A stretch of DNA of 64,000 nucleotides from Ruegeria sp. THAF57 (GTDB taxonomy: Bacteria > Pseudomonadota > Alphaproteobacteria > Rhodobacterales > Rhodobacteraceae): the NCBI RefSeq assembly GCF_903914075.1, contig NZ_CAIWNQ010000011.1, positions 1 through 64,000 of the forward strand, in the 5' to 3' direction. A model generated the notes under the pieces. That model made no database searches, had not been told where the DNA came from, and worked only from the letters and a program-made list of their open reading frames with translations. This document shows positions 7,869 to 16,105 of the stretch, one piece after another. Within the stretch, counting starts at the first letter, position 1. Every line of letters begins with the position of its first letter. Both the position numbers and the translations under genes were made by a program.

Positions 7869-9203
7869 ATGTCACGGCGCACACGTTTTTCACATCTCGG
7901 CAAACACTTTTCGATCGGGCTGGTCTTTGGCGCGTGGGCCATAGCGCCCCAGACTTTCACCGACGCCATAGAGGCTTTGTTCGTACCAGGTGCCGCCTAT
8001 GCACAAGAAACCCAGGAAGTTTCGCCAACAATGGTGCGCGACCGCCCGCGTGACGTTTATTACCCGAACACCGAAGATCTGGCTGAAGACGAGATGCGGG
8101 TCATCGCCTGCGGCACCGGGATGCCAACCACGCGTGCAGCACAGGCTGCGGCGTGTTTCCTTGTTGAATTGGGGAACGGCGACAAGTTCCTGTTCGACAT
8201 CGGATCAGGTTCAGCGGAACGGATTTCTTCGTTGCAAATCCCCTACAACTATTTGGACAAGGTCTTTATCGGGCACCTCCACACTGACCATTTCGGGGCC
8301 TTGCATGACCTCTTTATCGGCGGGGCATTGATGGGGCGAAACGTGCCATTGCGCGTGTGGGGGCCAAGCGGCCCGGTCGAGGAACTCGGCACGGCATATG
8401 CGTTGGAGAACATGCGCAGGATGCTGACATGGGACCTTGCAGCAAGGGCGGGAAACACGGATTTCCGAGGCTATAGCCTCGAGATAAACGAGTTTGACTA
8501 CACCGGCGAGAACCAGATTGTTTATGAAAGCAACGGTGTGACCATCCGTTCCTTCCCGGCAATTCACGCTATTGATGGGTCAGTCAGCTATTCATTGGAA
8601 TGGAACGGTCTGAAGTTTGTTTTTAGTTCTGACACGTATCCTAACAAATGGTTCAAGGAACACGCGCAAAATGCCGATCTTGCGATCCATGAGTGTTTTA
8701 TTGCGGTGCCTGAATTGGTCACGAAAATGAAATTTACGCCCGAGTCCGCCCTTCTGGTGGGAACCCAAGTTCACACGGCGCCCGAAGCCTTTGGAAAAGT
8801 AATGAGCGACATAAAACCCCGCATGGCCGTCGCCTACCACTTTTTCAATGACTTCGACACGGCCAACGGTGTCTATGAAAGAATACGCTCCACTTATGAC
8901 GGACCGTTGACCCTTGCAGACGATTTCATGGTCTGGAACGTCACCAAGGACGACATCTCAGTTCGCATGGCGGTCACAGAAGAACACACATGGGCGCCGC
9001 CACTGGCCGCACCCGCACAGGCGCCCGATATGCAAGACCGTATCAATTTCTCGGAAAAAGCAGGCGTACCACAAGAGGTCATGACGTTTTCACAGTTCAC
9101 TCTGGACGGGATCGACGATGTGGATGATGTGCTCCGCCCAATCTACGAAGAAGCGTCAGAAGTATTGGGTCAAACGTTCCCCTACCCCGGAGATGAACAG
9201 TAA
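7869..9203 (+). CDS. Exported MBL-fold metallo-hydrolase
   Basis: A 444-residue secreted or periplasmic metallo-beta-lactamase-fold enzyme. The start at 7869 has a ribosome site (AAAGGGG) and gives an N-terminal export signal ending near GAAYAQ (about 41-46). The catalytic metal motif is H136-L-H138-T-D140-H141, preceded by CGTGMPTTRAAQAAACFLVE and FDIGSG. Later metal ligands are likely in FSSDTYPN and in HECF or AYHFF. The opening CGTGMP resembles the tRNase Z/arylsulfatase branch of MBL proteins; similar sequences are sometimes named after the guanitoxin enzyme GntH, which I would not adopt here. Substrate unknown. A broken outer-membrane-protein remnant follows directly. Confidence 0.75.
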   Translation: MSRRTRFSHLGKHFSIGLVFGAWAIAPQTFTDAIEALFVPGAAYAQETQEVSPTMVRDRPRDVYYPNTEDLAEDEMRVIACGTGMPTTRAAQAAACFLVELGNGDKFLFDIGSGSAERISSLQIPYNYLDKVFIGHLHTDHFGALHDLFIGGALMGRNVPLRVWGPSGPVEELGTAYALENMRRMLTWDLAARAGNTDFRGYSLEINEFDYTGENQIVYESNGVTIRSFPAIHAIDGSVSYSLEWNGLKFVFSSDTYPNKWFKEHAQNADLAIHECFIAVPELVTKMKFTPESALLVGTQVHTAPEAFGKVMSDIKPRMAVAYHFFNDFDTANGVYERIRSTYDGPLTLADDFMVWNVTKDDISVRMAVTEEHTWAPPLAAPAQAPDMQDRINFSEKAGVPQEVMTFSQFTLDGIDDVDDVLRPIYEEASEVLGQTFPYPGDEQ

Positions 9204-9570
9204 ATCGACATCGCCGGATTCGGGGCGGGTATGACCGTGGGTGGAACCGATGGTTGCCATTCGCCACGTGTCAGACATAAATGAACGGTGGAACCTCACC
9301 GCCCGAGGTGGACTGATCAGGTTCGACGTGAACGGGGATGATCAGCGATACCTCGTTCTGGCCGGGTTTGACTGGGAAGGTTGGGAGGACACACAACTTC
9401 GCTTTGGGTATCAGTTCCATGTTGTCGACTTTTCGGCAGATCGGTCTGACGGAGAGTTTGATTATGACGTCGGTCAAAACGGTCTTTATGCAGCTATCAC
9501 TTTTCGTTTCCAAGACGCTCGCACGCTCGGTGAACTGGTGTTTTTGGGCATTGTTTTTGGCCTGCGTGTT
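9204..9570 (+). pseudogene. Outer-membrane beta-barrel remnant
   Basis: Right after the MBL stop codon, in the same frame, the DNA reads IDIAGFGAGMTVGG and then runs out. In another frame from 9241 it reads EPMVAIRHVSDINERWNLTARGG, alternating barrel-like strands and a C-terminal AAITFRF near 9513, without a stop at the expected place. A glycine-rich opening, amphipathic strands and a terminal Phe are typical of small outer-membrane barrel proteins. The best reading is a frameshifted, 5'-truncated relic. The downstream gene starts inside it (9464). This accounts for the stretch between the two genes. Confidence 0.4.
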
Positions 9571-11242
9571 GACCAGGCCCAAGGATAGTGCCGCAGACCT
9601 CGTGTCCCCTTATGGCGGCGAAACCGCTCCCAATTTTGCAGAGCTGTTGGTCGAAGCCGACCGCGTTCGCGTCGTGCTGGAAATAGATCTTAGCGACTAT
9701 CCGTTTTTTGTTGCGCCTGATGACGGAACAGGGCGCACGCTGGCCGCCCGGACGGGGCGGACATTTGGTGTGGCAGCAGACGGCAAAACTCTGACCCCAG
9801 TGGTTCGGTCGATAGATGTTCGCAGCAGAACACCCAGATTGACCGCCGCCAGCAAAGTCATAGCCCCGCGCCCCCGAAGCGAAGACGTTGTGTTTGTTGA
9901 AATGGAATTCCAATTCCAAGGCCAGCCGACACAGATCACGTTTACGCCGCCACTAAATGAAAACGGCATTCCCTTGGCCTCAATCGGTATGGTCGCCGAA
10001 CATCTTGGGGTCCCCGTTACCGATTACCGGTACCTGTCTCGCCCGGAAACAATGCTGCCCAACTGGGAAGACCCATGGTTTACAACCTTTGAAAACCCGA
10101 ATCTGACCCGCCATCACAAATCCCCGCTCATGTCGTTCCTGTCGATGGAGCCCCGAGAGGTTCGCCATGAAATTATCTTTCGACTGAAGGACTTTGAAGC
10201 ATGGGCAGATCTGAATTTGGGCGCGGCGGAACGCCTTTCACCGGATCAGGTTGCGCAGGTGAAATCGGAAGCTGCATCCTTTTTTGAACAGCACAACCCC
10301 CTGTCAATCAACGGTACAAGCGTATTGCCCCGCGACGTTCAGGTCTCGCGGATCGCGGTCGGCGCGGACGGGTTGCGCGTATTACCCGACGAAGCCGAGG
10401 CGCAACGGACAACCATGTTGATGGGCGCTGTATTGTCCTATCCACACGCAACGCTGGCTGATCGCGTAGAAATGACCTGGCAACTTTTCCCTGACGGGAC
10501 CGACATCATTCCTATAACCCTGAGCGATCCTGCCGGGGCCGTCCCCTCGCAAATCTACAAGTCGGACCCGACCGTGGTCTGGAACAATCATCTGACGTCT
10601 TGGGAAAACCCCAAAACGCGGCCCGTTGTCGTAAATTCCGCTGGTTTGATATCCCTTCCCATGGTTTCGATCGGCTTTGGCTTGGCTGCCCTAATTTGCG
10701 CGGTGCTTGCGCTGCGCGCTGCCGATAGTCGACGAACCGTTTTTGCTGCCATGCTCGGTGCCTTCGCAACGGCGGCTCTGCTGACCATACCAATCCGCTA
10801 TGCCGTGCCAATGGTGACGGCCACTGCACCTGATGACGCGACCACTCATCAAGTTGTGCAGGGTCTATTGGGCAACCTGAGCGTCGCGATGCTGGAACCC
10901 GATATAAAAGGTGTGGAAGCGGCGTTAGAGCCGTTTGTCACACCCGACAATCGCGATCAAATTCGCGATGAGCTGCGTCGAGGCCTATCCGTAAGCCTAC
11001 CCTCGGGGGCTTTGGCAAAGACCGACAAGATCGTCGATCTGCGGATTGAGGGGCTGTCGTCCGGCGAAGACAGAAACTCGCACCAGATTATCGCGAATTG
11101 GACAGCAAGGGTCAGCGGCGGCCATTGGGGACATCTGCATCAGCAATCAGTGCTGTTTCGCGGATTGATGAACGTATCGCGGCATGGCGACCAATGGCAT
11201 CTGGATGGGCTGACCGTCCTGAACGCGCAGAAGCAAGGATGA
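9464..11242 (+). CDS. Unknown exported membrane protein paired with HupE/UreJ
   Basis: I do not recognise this family. From the ATG at 9464 (GGAGAG seven bases upstream) it is 592 residues: a hydrophobic N-terminal signal (VNWCFWALFLACVL), a periplasmic region of about 350 residues rich in beta-type sequence (LEIDLSDYPFFVAPDDGTG, MEFQFQGQPTQITFTPPL, VSRIAVGADGLRVLPDEAEA), then two adjacent membrane helices at about 395-420 and 427-450, and a C-terminal soluble domain ending near QWHLDGLTVLNAQ. Four bases separate it from the HupE/UreJ gene, so the two are almost surely co-transcribed and probably act together. Start could instead be ATG 9488. Function open. Confidence 0.6.
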   Translation: MTSVKTVFMQLSLFVSKTLARSVNWCFWALFLACVLTRPKDSAADLVSPYGGETAPNFAELLVEADRVRVVLEIDLSDYPFFVAPDDGTGRTLAARTGRTFGVAADGKTLTPVVRSIDVRSRTPRLTAASKVIAPRPRSEDVVFVEMEFQFQGQPTQITFTPPLNENGIPLASIGMVAEHLGVPVTDYRYLSRPETMLPNWEDPWFTTFENPNLTRHHKSPLMSFLSMEPREVRHEIIFRLKDFEAWADLNLGAAERLSPDQVAQVKSEAASFFEQHNPLSINGTSVLPRDVQVSRIAVGADGLRVLPDEAEAQRTTMLMGAVLSYPHATLADRVEMTWQLFPDGTDIIPITLSDPAGAVPSQIYKSDPTVVWNNHLTSWENPKTRPVVVNSAGLISLPMVSIGFGLAALICAVLALRAADSRRTVFAAMLGAFATAALLTIPIRYAVPMVTATAPDDATTHQVVQGLLGNLSVAMLEPDIKGVEAALEPFVTPDNRDQIRDELRRGLSVSLPSGALAKTDKIVDLRIEGLSSGEDRNSHQIIANWTARVSGGHWGHLHQQSVLFRGLMNVSRHGDQWHLDGLTVLNAQKQG

Positions 11243-11246
11243 CATA

Positions 11247-12509
11247 ATGCGATTTGCAATACACTTTGCGGTTCTGGTTTTATCATTTCTGCCTGTCGCA
11301 GGTGGGGCCTGGGCGCATTTTAACCTGAACCAGAATGTTCGCATATTTCATATCGTCCAGGACGACAGCGGGCTAAATGTGATGCTGCGCACGCCGATGG
11401 CTTATATTCTGGCGGATAAAGTTGGGCCTGCCGGGGCAGACGGCCTGCCCCGCCCTGCACCTTTCACAACCAATGAATTGCAAGACGGTGTTGTCATGCA
11501 CCTGGTCGATGTTGAGGCACTCAGGCGCGCGCCATTTGCCCTTGCGGATATTGTCCTCGACGAGCTTGTAATCGAGCAGGCCGATGGTCGGCTCCAAGGT
11601 CATATCGTCAATCTGAACGTCTATCCCATCGGCCAAGAGCCAGGATTTGCGACAAAAGCCGAGGCAACAGAAGCCTTGGCAGCGACTGCCATCAACATAA
11701 GTAGCGATCAGCAAGTTTACGTGGGTGATGCCGTCGTTGATATATGGCTGACGTTCGGGGATGCGTCAGATGCCGCCTATGCGCTGTCGATGTTGTCAAA
11801 CCCCGGTCTGGCGGGTCAGGACGAGACCGCCAACCTTATACTGAATTATCACAACGGCGAAACGCGAACCTACCGCGCCAAGGGCTTGCTGGCCGAACCT
11901 ATCGAAATCACTGGAACAGCATCCTCTGCCGCTGCGACTTTTGTCGTTGAAGGCGTCCGGCACATAATTGAGGGCATTGATCATGTTCTGTTTGTCCTGT
12001 GCATGGTAATCGGATCGCTGAACTTAAAGGCCCTGCTTGCGCGGGTGACAGGTTTCACGCTGGGCCACAGCGTTACGTTGATCATGGGGTTTTTCGGTCT
12101 GGCACCTTCTGCCCCTTGGTTCATTCCGGCCGTTGAAACGGCAATCGCCATGACCATCATTCTAGCGGCCGCCGACGCCGTGTTTCAAAGATCGGGGGGC
12201 AAACACTCATATCTTGTTGCGGCTGGCGTAACGGCTGGTGTCGGGCTTTTGCACGGGTTTGGGTTCTCGTTCATGCTGCGCGAAATTCTGAAAGTTGACG
12301 CGGACAATGTTTGGCAAAGCCTTCTGGCCTTTAATGTCGGCGTCGAGATCGGACAGTTGATGATCGTTCTGGTGACATGGCCGTTGGTAGTAATCCTCAG
12401 GCGAATGCCAACATCCGTTTGGATCGGGGCCCGGGCTTTCATTGCCGCCTCGATTTCGGTTGTTGCATTGATCTGGGTTGTTGAGCGCTTTTCCCTGCTG
12501 ATCGCTTAA
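11247..12509 (+). CDS. HupE/UreJ-family membrane protein
   Basis: A 420-residue protein with a cleavable signal (ends near GAWAH), a periplasmic N-terminal half, and a C-terminal membrane domain of the HupE/UreJ_2 type. The defining stretch is VRHIIEGIDHVLFVLCMVIG (GIDH, with FTLGHSVTLIMGFFG and HGFGFSFMLRE following); its histidines and aspartate are probable metal ligands. The family is linked to nickel/cobalt handling, with weak direct evidence. It follows an unknown partner with four bases spacing and an AAGGA site. A second, different HupE/UreJ protein lies inside the NRPS operon (31135-32385). Confidence 0.8.
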   Translation: MRFAIHFAVLVLSFLPVAGGAWAHFNLNQNVRIFHIVQDDSGLNVMLRTPMAYILADKVGPAGADGLPRPAPFTTNELQDGVVMHLVDVEALRRAPFALADIVLDELVIEQADGRLQGHIVNLNVYPIGQEPGFATKAEATEALAATAINISSDQQVYVGDAVVDIWLTFGDASDAAYALSMLSNPGLAGQDETANLILNYHNGETRTYRAKGLLAEPIEITGTASSAAATFVVEGVRHIIEGIDHVLFVLCMVIGSLNLKALLARVTGFTLGHSVTLIMGFFGLAPSAPWFIPAVETAIAMTIILAAADAVFQRSGGKHSYLVAAGVTAGVGLLHGFGFSFMLREILKVDADNVWQSLLAFNVGVEIGQLMIVLVTWPLVVILRRMPTSVWIGARAFIAASISVVALIWVVERFSLLIA

Positions 12510-12511
12510 AA

Positions 12512-13360
12512 TCAGCCCCCTGCTGAGCGCGTTTTTCCACCTTTGCTCAGGGACTTTGCCAACGCGCTCAGATCGCCGTAAATGCGCCCAGCCACAGGGT
12601 GCCAGTCGCCGACATCCCGGCCTTGCGTTTCGACCACAAAATCATCGCCCCTTGCCGCCGGACCTGTCAGAGCGGCCTTGGGTCCTTGCGCGCAGACATT
12701 TTCGCACGTCCCGCTCAGCAGCGTTTCGTTCAACTGTTGGGCGACGTCATCCGGAACGCCAGCCGCGTCCCATGCTTCACGTGCAATCGCTTGCAAAACG
12801 ACCGTGAAGTTGTTCGAAATGACCGCCGCGGCGTGGTACAGGCTTTTACCTTCAGACTTGATAGGAAAGCACTTGGCACCAAGTGCTTCAAACATCGTTG
12901 TCGCCACTGCCGTCGCTTCGGGATCACCTTCAACACCGCAAAGCACCCCATCGAACTGACGCGCGGCGGCACTTTGATCAGCAAAAGACAGAACCGGGTG
13001 AACACTGGCCAGCCGCCAGTTCAAGGATCGCAGTGGTGCCATCTGATCGGCAGGAAAGAATCCGCTGCAATGCAAGGCCACCGAAGGCGTCGGGCTGGCT
13101 GAATAAGCCTCGGCAATCTGCTCGGCAACGCGATGAATCTGAGTATCCGGTACGGTCAGTATCCAAACATCCGCCGGACGCAACTCAGCAAAATTATCAA
13201 CGGCCCTGCCCTGACCGATCAGCTCAACAAAATCCTGCGCAGATTGCATACGCGCATTCAAAACATCTTGGAGAATGTAGCCGTCTTTGGCCTGCATAAG
13301 CCGGGCAATCGTTTGACCCACCCGCCCGGCACCAATGATATTCACCGTTGAACTGTGCAT
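12512..13360 (-). CDS. Rossmann-like DUF2520 NAD(P)-binding protein
   Basis: A 282-residue protein with an N-terminal dinucleotide-binding motif (VNIIGAGRVGQTIA) and the DUF2520 C-terminal half containing the stretch YHAAAVISNNFTVVLQAIA, which resembles the dimerisation domain of ketopantoate reductase-like enzymes. HCSGFF and LASVHPVLSFAD are typical of the group. The start ATG at 13358-13360 has an excellent ribosome site (AGGAGGTG); the GTG nine bases earlier lies too close to it. The substrate of this family is not established. The gene is divergent from paaA and converges on the HupE gene with a 2-base gap. Confidence 0.85.
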   Translation of the reverse strand: MHSSTVNIIGAGRVGQTIARLMQAKDGYILQDVLNARMQSAQDFVELIGQGRAVDNFAELRPADVWILTVPDTQIHRVAEQIAEAYSASPTPSVALHCSGFFPADQMAPLRSLNWRLASVHPVLSFADQSAAARQFDGVLCGVEGDPEATAVATTMFEALGAKCFPIKSEGKSLYHAAAVISNNFTVVLQAIAREAWDAAGVPDDVAQQLNETLLSGTCENVCAQGPKAALTGPAARGDDFVVETQGRDVGDWHPVAGRIYGDLSALAKSLSKGGKTRSAGG

Positions 13361-13440
13361 GCCGGTCACCTCCTGTTCTGGTCGGGTATTTTATTGATTA
13401 GGCGTAGAAATATCTCAAGCAAACCCGCGGAGAATTTAAT

Positions 13441-13459
13441 GTTACAAAAACATTGTAAC
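13441..13459. promoter_or_regulatory. Inverted repeat GTTACAA-N5-TTGTAAC before paaA
   Basis: Perfect 7-base arms (13441-13447 and 13453-13459) around AAACA. The right arm overlaps the probable -35 hexamer of the paaA promoter, so a bound protein would block RNA polymerase. It differs from the ACCGACCGGT palindrome used near paaI and the TRAP genes. The PaaX-type regulator at 21794 is one candidate ligand; a global regulator is another. A further GTAAC half-site lies at 13472-13476. Confidence 0.55.
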
Positions 13460-13481
13460 TTTAGTATTTCCGTAACATAAT
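13453..13481 (+). promoter_or_regulatory. Putative paaA promoter
   Basis: TTGTAA (13453-13458) and CATAAT (13476-13481) are spaced by 17 bases, a sigma-70-type arrangement, and would start transcription near 13488. The stretch is much more AT-rich than its surroundings. The -35 element lies in one arm of an inverted repeat, which suggests repression. A prediction from pattern only. Confidence 0.45.
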
Positions 13482-13482
13482 A

Positions 13483-13547
13483 GGGTCAACAAGACCCAGT
13501 TCTGATCCAAAACAGGATCAGACGCGACCTCCGCATATGCGGATTTT
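13483..13547 (+). promoter_or_regulatory. Hairpin-rich leader of the paa operon
   Basis: Three inverted repeats follow one another: GGGTC/GACCC (13483-13497, 5-base loop), CTGATCC/GGATCAG (13502-13521, 6-base loop) and the perfect palindrome CCGCATATGCGG (13531-13542), which is followed by ATTTTTG. The last pair looks like a weak intrinsic terminator or RNA stability element just before the paaA ribosome site (GAGGAGG). It could be an attenuator; no leader peptide was seen. Confidence 0.4.
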
Positions 13548-13569
13548 TGCGTTTGAGGAGGACGCAAGC

Positions 13570-14565
13570 ATGTATGCACAGATGGTCAAGTCCACCGGTA
13601 AGGGCGTTCAATCTCGGGACGATATGAGCCCCGAGGACAAAGCCTTTCAGGATCGTATCGACCGGGGGGAAAAGATTGAGCCAAAGGACTATATGCCCGA
13701 GGCCTATCGTAAGACACTGATCCGGCAGATCGGTCAGCACGCCCATTCCGAAATCGTTGGCCAACTGCCCGAGGGCAATTGGATCACTCGTGCACCGACA
13801 CTTGAACGTAAGGCCAATCTGCTGGCCAAAGTTCAAGACGAGGCCGGGCACGGGCTTTACCTTTATTGTGCGGCTGAAACACTTGGCGTCAGCCGGGATG
13901 AGTTGGTTGAAATGCTGCATTCCGAGCGGATGAAGTATTCGTCCATCTTCAACTACCCCACCCTCACATGGGCCGATATGGGCGCGGTCGGCTGGCTGGT
14001 CGACGGGGCTGCGATCATGAATCAGGTTCCGCTGCAGCGTACCTCTTATGGGCCTTATGCCCGCGCAATGGTTCGTATCTGCAAGGAAGAGAGCTTTCAC
14101 CAGCGTCAAGGCTATCACATCATGATAAAAATGGCGAAAGAGGGCACCGCTGATCAAAAACGCATGGCGCAGGATGCGTTGAATCGGTTCTGGTATCCTG
14201 CGTTGATGATGTTCGGTCCGTCAGATAAGGACAGCGTGCATTCCGCACAGTCGATGGCCTGGAAAATTAAAATCAACACCAACGACGAGTTGCGACAGAA
14301 ATTCGTCGATGAAACCGTTCCGCAGGCCGAGTTTCTAGGCCTGACGATCCCCGATGAAAACCTGCGCTGGAACGACGAGACCGGCCATTACGAATTCAGC
14401 GAACCAGACTGGTCGGAATTCTTCGAAGTGATATCCGGCAACGGCCCCTGCAACGCCGAGCGCCTGAGCACACGCCGCAAGGCGTGGGATGACGGCGCGT
14501 GGGTGCGCGAGGCGATGCTTGCCCACGCGCGCAAATCCCAGAAACGCTCTCAAGCAGCGGAGTAA
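13570..14565 (+). CDS. paaA: Phenylacetyl-CoA epoxidase catalytic subunit PaaA
   Basis: A 331-residue di-iron subunit of the phenylacetyl-CoA 1,2-epoxidase, which oxygenates the aromatic ring of phenylacetyl-CoA. Metal-site helices are recognisable: [20 protein letters not shown] (E-x2-H), and [14 protein letters not shown] (E-x3-H). [19 protein letters not shown] is also typical. The ATG at 13570 has GAGGAGG eight bases ahead, so the upstream in-frame ATG at 13537, which sits in the leader, is not used. It heads paaABCDE, with a 4-base gap to paaB. Confidence 0.95.
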   Translation: MYAQMVKSTGKGVQSRDDMSPEDKAFQDRIDRGEKIEPKDYMPEAYRKTLIRQIGQHAHSEIVGQLPEGNWITRAPTLERKANLLAKVQDEAGHGLYLYCAAETLGVSRDELVEMLHSERMKYSSIFNYPTLTWADMGAVGWLVDGAAIMNQVPLQRTSYGPYARAMVRICKEESFHQRQGYHIMIKMAKEGTADQKRMAQDALNRFWYPALMMFGPSDKDSVHSAQSMAWKIKINTNDELRQKFVDETVPQAEFLGLTIPDENLRWNDETGHYEFSEPDWSEFFEVISGNGPCNAERLSTRRKAWDDGAWVREAMLAHARKSQKRSQAAE

Positions 14566-14569
14566 CCCG

Positions 14570-14860
14570 ATGACGCACGAAAACGAATGGCCCTTGTGGG
14601 AAGTCTTTATCCGTGGGCAGCATGGCATGAGCCATCGCCACGTCGGATCGTTGCACGCCGCAGATGCCGAGCATGCAATCCGCAATGCGCGCGATGTTTA
14701 CACGCGCCGCAACGAAGGCGTCAGCATCTGGGTTGTCGAAGCCAAAGAGATCACAGCGTCCAACCCCTCGGACAAAGGACCGCTATTCGATCCGGCCCGT
14801 GACAAGGTCTACCGGCATCCAACGTTTTACGACATCCCCAAAGAAGTTGGGAAAATGTGA
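14570..14860 (+). CDS. paaB: Phenylacetyl-CoA epoxidase subunit PaaB
   Basis: A 96-residue subunit (MTHENEWPLWEVFIRGQHGMSH...) of the phenylacetyl-CoA epoxidase. The family is short (about 95) and bridges PaaA and PaaC heterodimers; it has no catalytic centre of its own. HRHVGSLHAADAEHAIRNARDVYTRRNEG and the C-terminal YRHPTFYDIP stretch are characteristic. The start lies four bases after the paaA stop; the longer open frame into paaA is discarded. Its stop overlaps the paaC start. Confidence 0.95.
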   Translation: MTHENEWPLWEVFIRGQHGMSHRHVGSLHAADAEHAIRNARDVYTRRNEGVSIWVVEAKEITASNPSDKGPLFDPARDKVYRHPTFYDIPKEVGKM

Positions 14861-15630
14861 TGACACTCTCTGCTGCTGAAAACCCTCTGTTCGAGTTCCT
14901 TCTCAGGCAGGGGGACAATGCCCTGGTGCTGGGGCATCGAACGTCGGAATGGTGCGGGGTCGCTCCGGTTTTGGAAGAAGATATCGCGCTGGCGAACATG
15001 GCTCTGGACCTGATCGGCCAGACCCAGTTGTGGCTGGGATATGCCGGTGAGGTCGAAGGCGCCGGGCGAACCGCCGATGATCTGGCCTTCCTGCGTGAGG
15101 TCTACGATTATCGAAATCTTCTGATGCTCGAAGTGCCAAATGGCGACTTTGGGCGGACGCAAATGCGCCAGTTCCTGTTTGACGCCTTTCAGGTACCGTG
15201 GCTGACACGCTTGCAGGACTCGACAAACACGCGCGTAGCCGAGATCGCAGCCAAATGCTTGAAAGAGGCGCTGTACCACCTCGATCGATCCTCTCACACG
15301 GTGATTGCCTTGGGGGATGGCACGGAAGAAAGTAACCGCCGCATGTCGGACGCGTTGACGTTCCTTTGGCCCTACAGCGGAGAAGTTTTCAAAGTCGATG
15401 CCACGGATCACGCCATGGCCGAAGCAGGGGTCGCGCCGCTGCCCTCGGACTTACACTCCGTCTGGCTGGAAACGGTTGAACGCGTGTTGACCGAAGCTTG
15501 CCTGACATTGCCCGAGGGAACATTTGCCCAATCAGGTGGGCGCACCGGGTTTCGACACACCGAGCATCTGGGACACATGCTGGCGGTTATGCAAACCCTC
15601 CAACGCTCTTACCCCGGAGCAGCGTGGTAG
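14860..15630 (+). CDS. paaC: Phenylacetyl-CoA epoxidase structural subunit PaaC
   Basis: A 256-residue ferritin-like subunit that holds PaaA in the epoxidase complex but lacks a complete di-iron site. Recognisable segments: NPLFEFLLRQGDNALVLGHRTSEWCG, EDIALANMALDLIGQTQLWLGYAG and KEALYHLDRSSHTVIALGDGTEES. ATG 14860 shares its A with the paaB TGA (TGATG); a GTG one codon earlier is an equally possible start. Length is normal for the family. Confidence 0.93.
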   Translation: MTLSAAENPLFEFLLRQGDNALVLGHRTSEWCGVAPVLEEDIALANMALDLIGQTQLWLGYAGEVEGAGRTADDLAFLREVYDYRNLLMLEVPNGDFGRTQMRQFLFDAFQVPWLTRLQDSTNTRVAEIAAKCLKEALYHLDRSSHTVIALGDGTEESNRRMSDALTFLWPYSGEVFKVDATDHAMAEAGVAPLPSDLHSVWLETVERVLTEACLTLPEGTFAQSGGRTGFRHTEHLGHMLAVMQTLQRSYPGAAW

Positions 15631-15635
15631 CTGCA

Positions 15636-16094
15636 ATGCCTGTGACCGAAGCACAGATTTGGAACTGGCTCGAAGGCGTCCCCGACCCTGAAATCCCAGT
15701 GATCTCGGTGGTCGATCTTGGGGTCATTCGGGACGTGTCGGTGTCCGGCAACGCAGCGACGGTGACCGTTACGCCAACGTATTCCGGTTGTCCTGCGATG
15801 GCGGTGATAGCAATGGACATAGAAACAGCACTGGCCGCCAACGGGGTTGAAAACCTGCAGATCCAAACCCGTATCGCGCCACCATGGACGACCGACTGGC
15901 TTTCGGAAAAAGCCCGCTCTCGACTGGAGGAGTTCGGCATTGCGCCACCGCAACCCGCGGGTGGACCAACGCGGTGCCCGCATTGCAAATCCGACCAGCT
16001 TGAGAAAATCAGCCAATTCGGTTCAACCCCCTGCAAAGCGCAATGGCGTTGCCAGAGCTGTCTTGAACCATTCGACTATTTCAAATGCATCTGA
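15636..16094 (+). CDS. paaD: PaaD, MIP18-like iron-sulfur maturation protein
   Basis: A 152-residue protein with an N-terminal DUF59/MIP18-like domain (IWNWLEGVPDPEIPVISVVDLGVIRDV) and a C-terminal zinc-ribbon-type pair of motifs (TRCPHCKSDQ and RCQSCLEPFDYF). It is needed for the epoxidase system, probably for cluster assembly in PaaE or maturation of the complex. ATG 15636 was chosen as the first Met before the conserved domain; GTG 15624, overlapping the paaC stop and nearer a GGAGC element, would add four residues. Known as PaaD in most bacteria and PaaJ in older naming. Confidence 0.9.
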   Translation: MPVTEAQIWNWLEGVPDPEIPVISVVDLGVIRDVSVSGNAATVTVTPTYSGCPAMAVIAMDIETALAANGVENLQIQTRIAPPWTTDWLSEKARSRLEEFGIAPPQPAGGPTRCPHCKSDQLEKISQFGSTPCKAQWRCQSCLEPFDYFKCI

Positions 16095-16105
16095 GGTCTT
16101 GAGCT

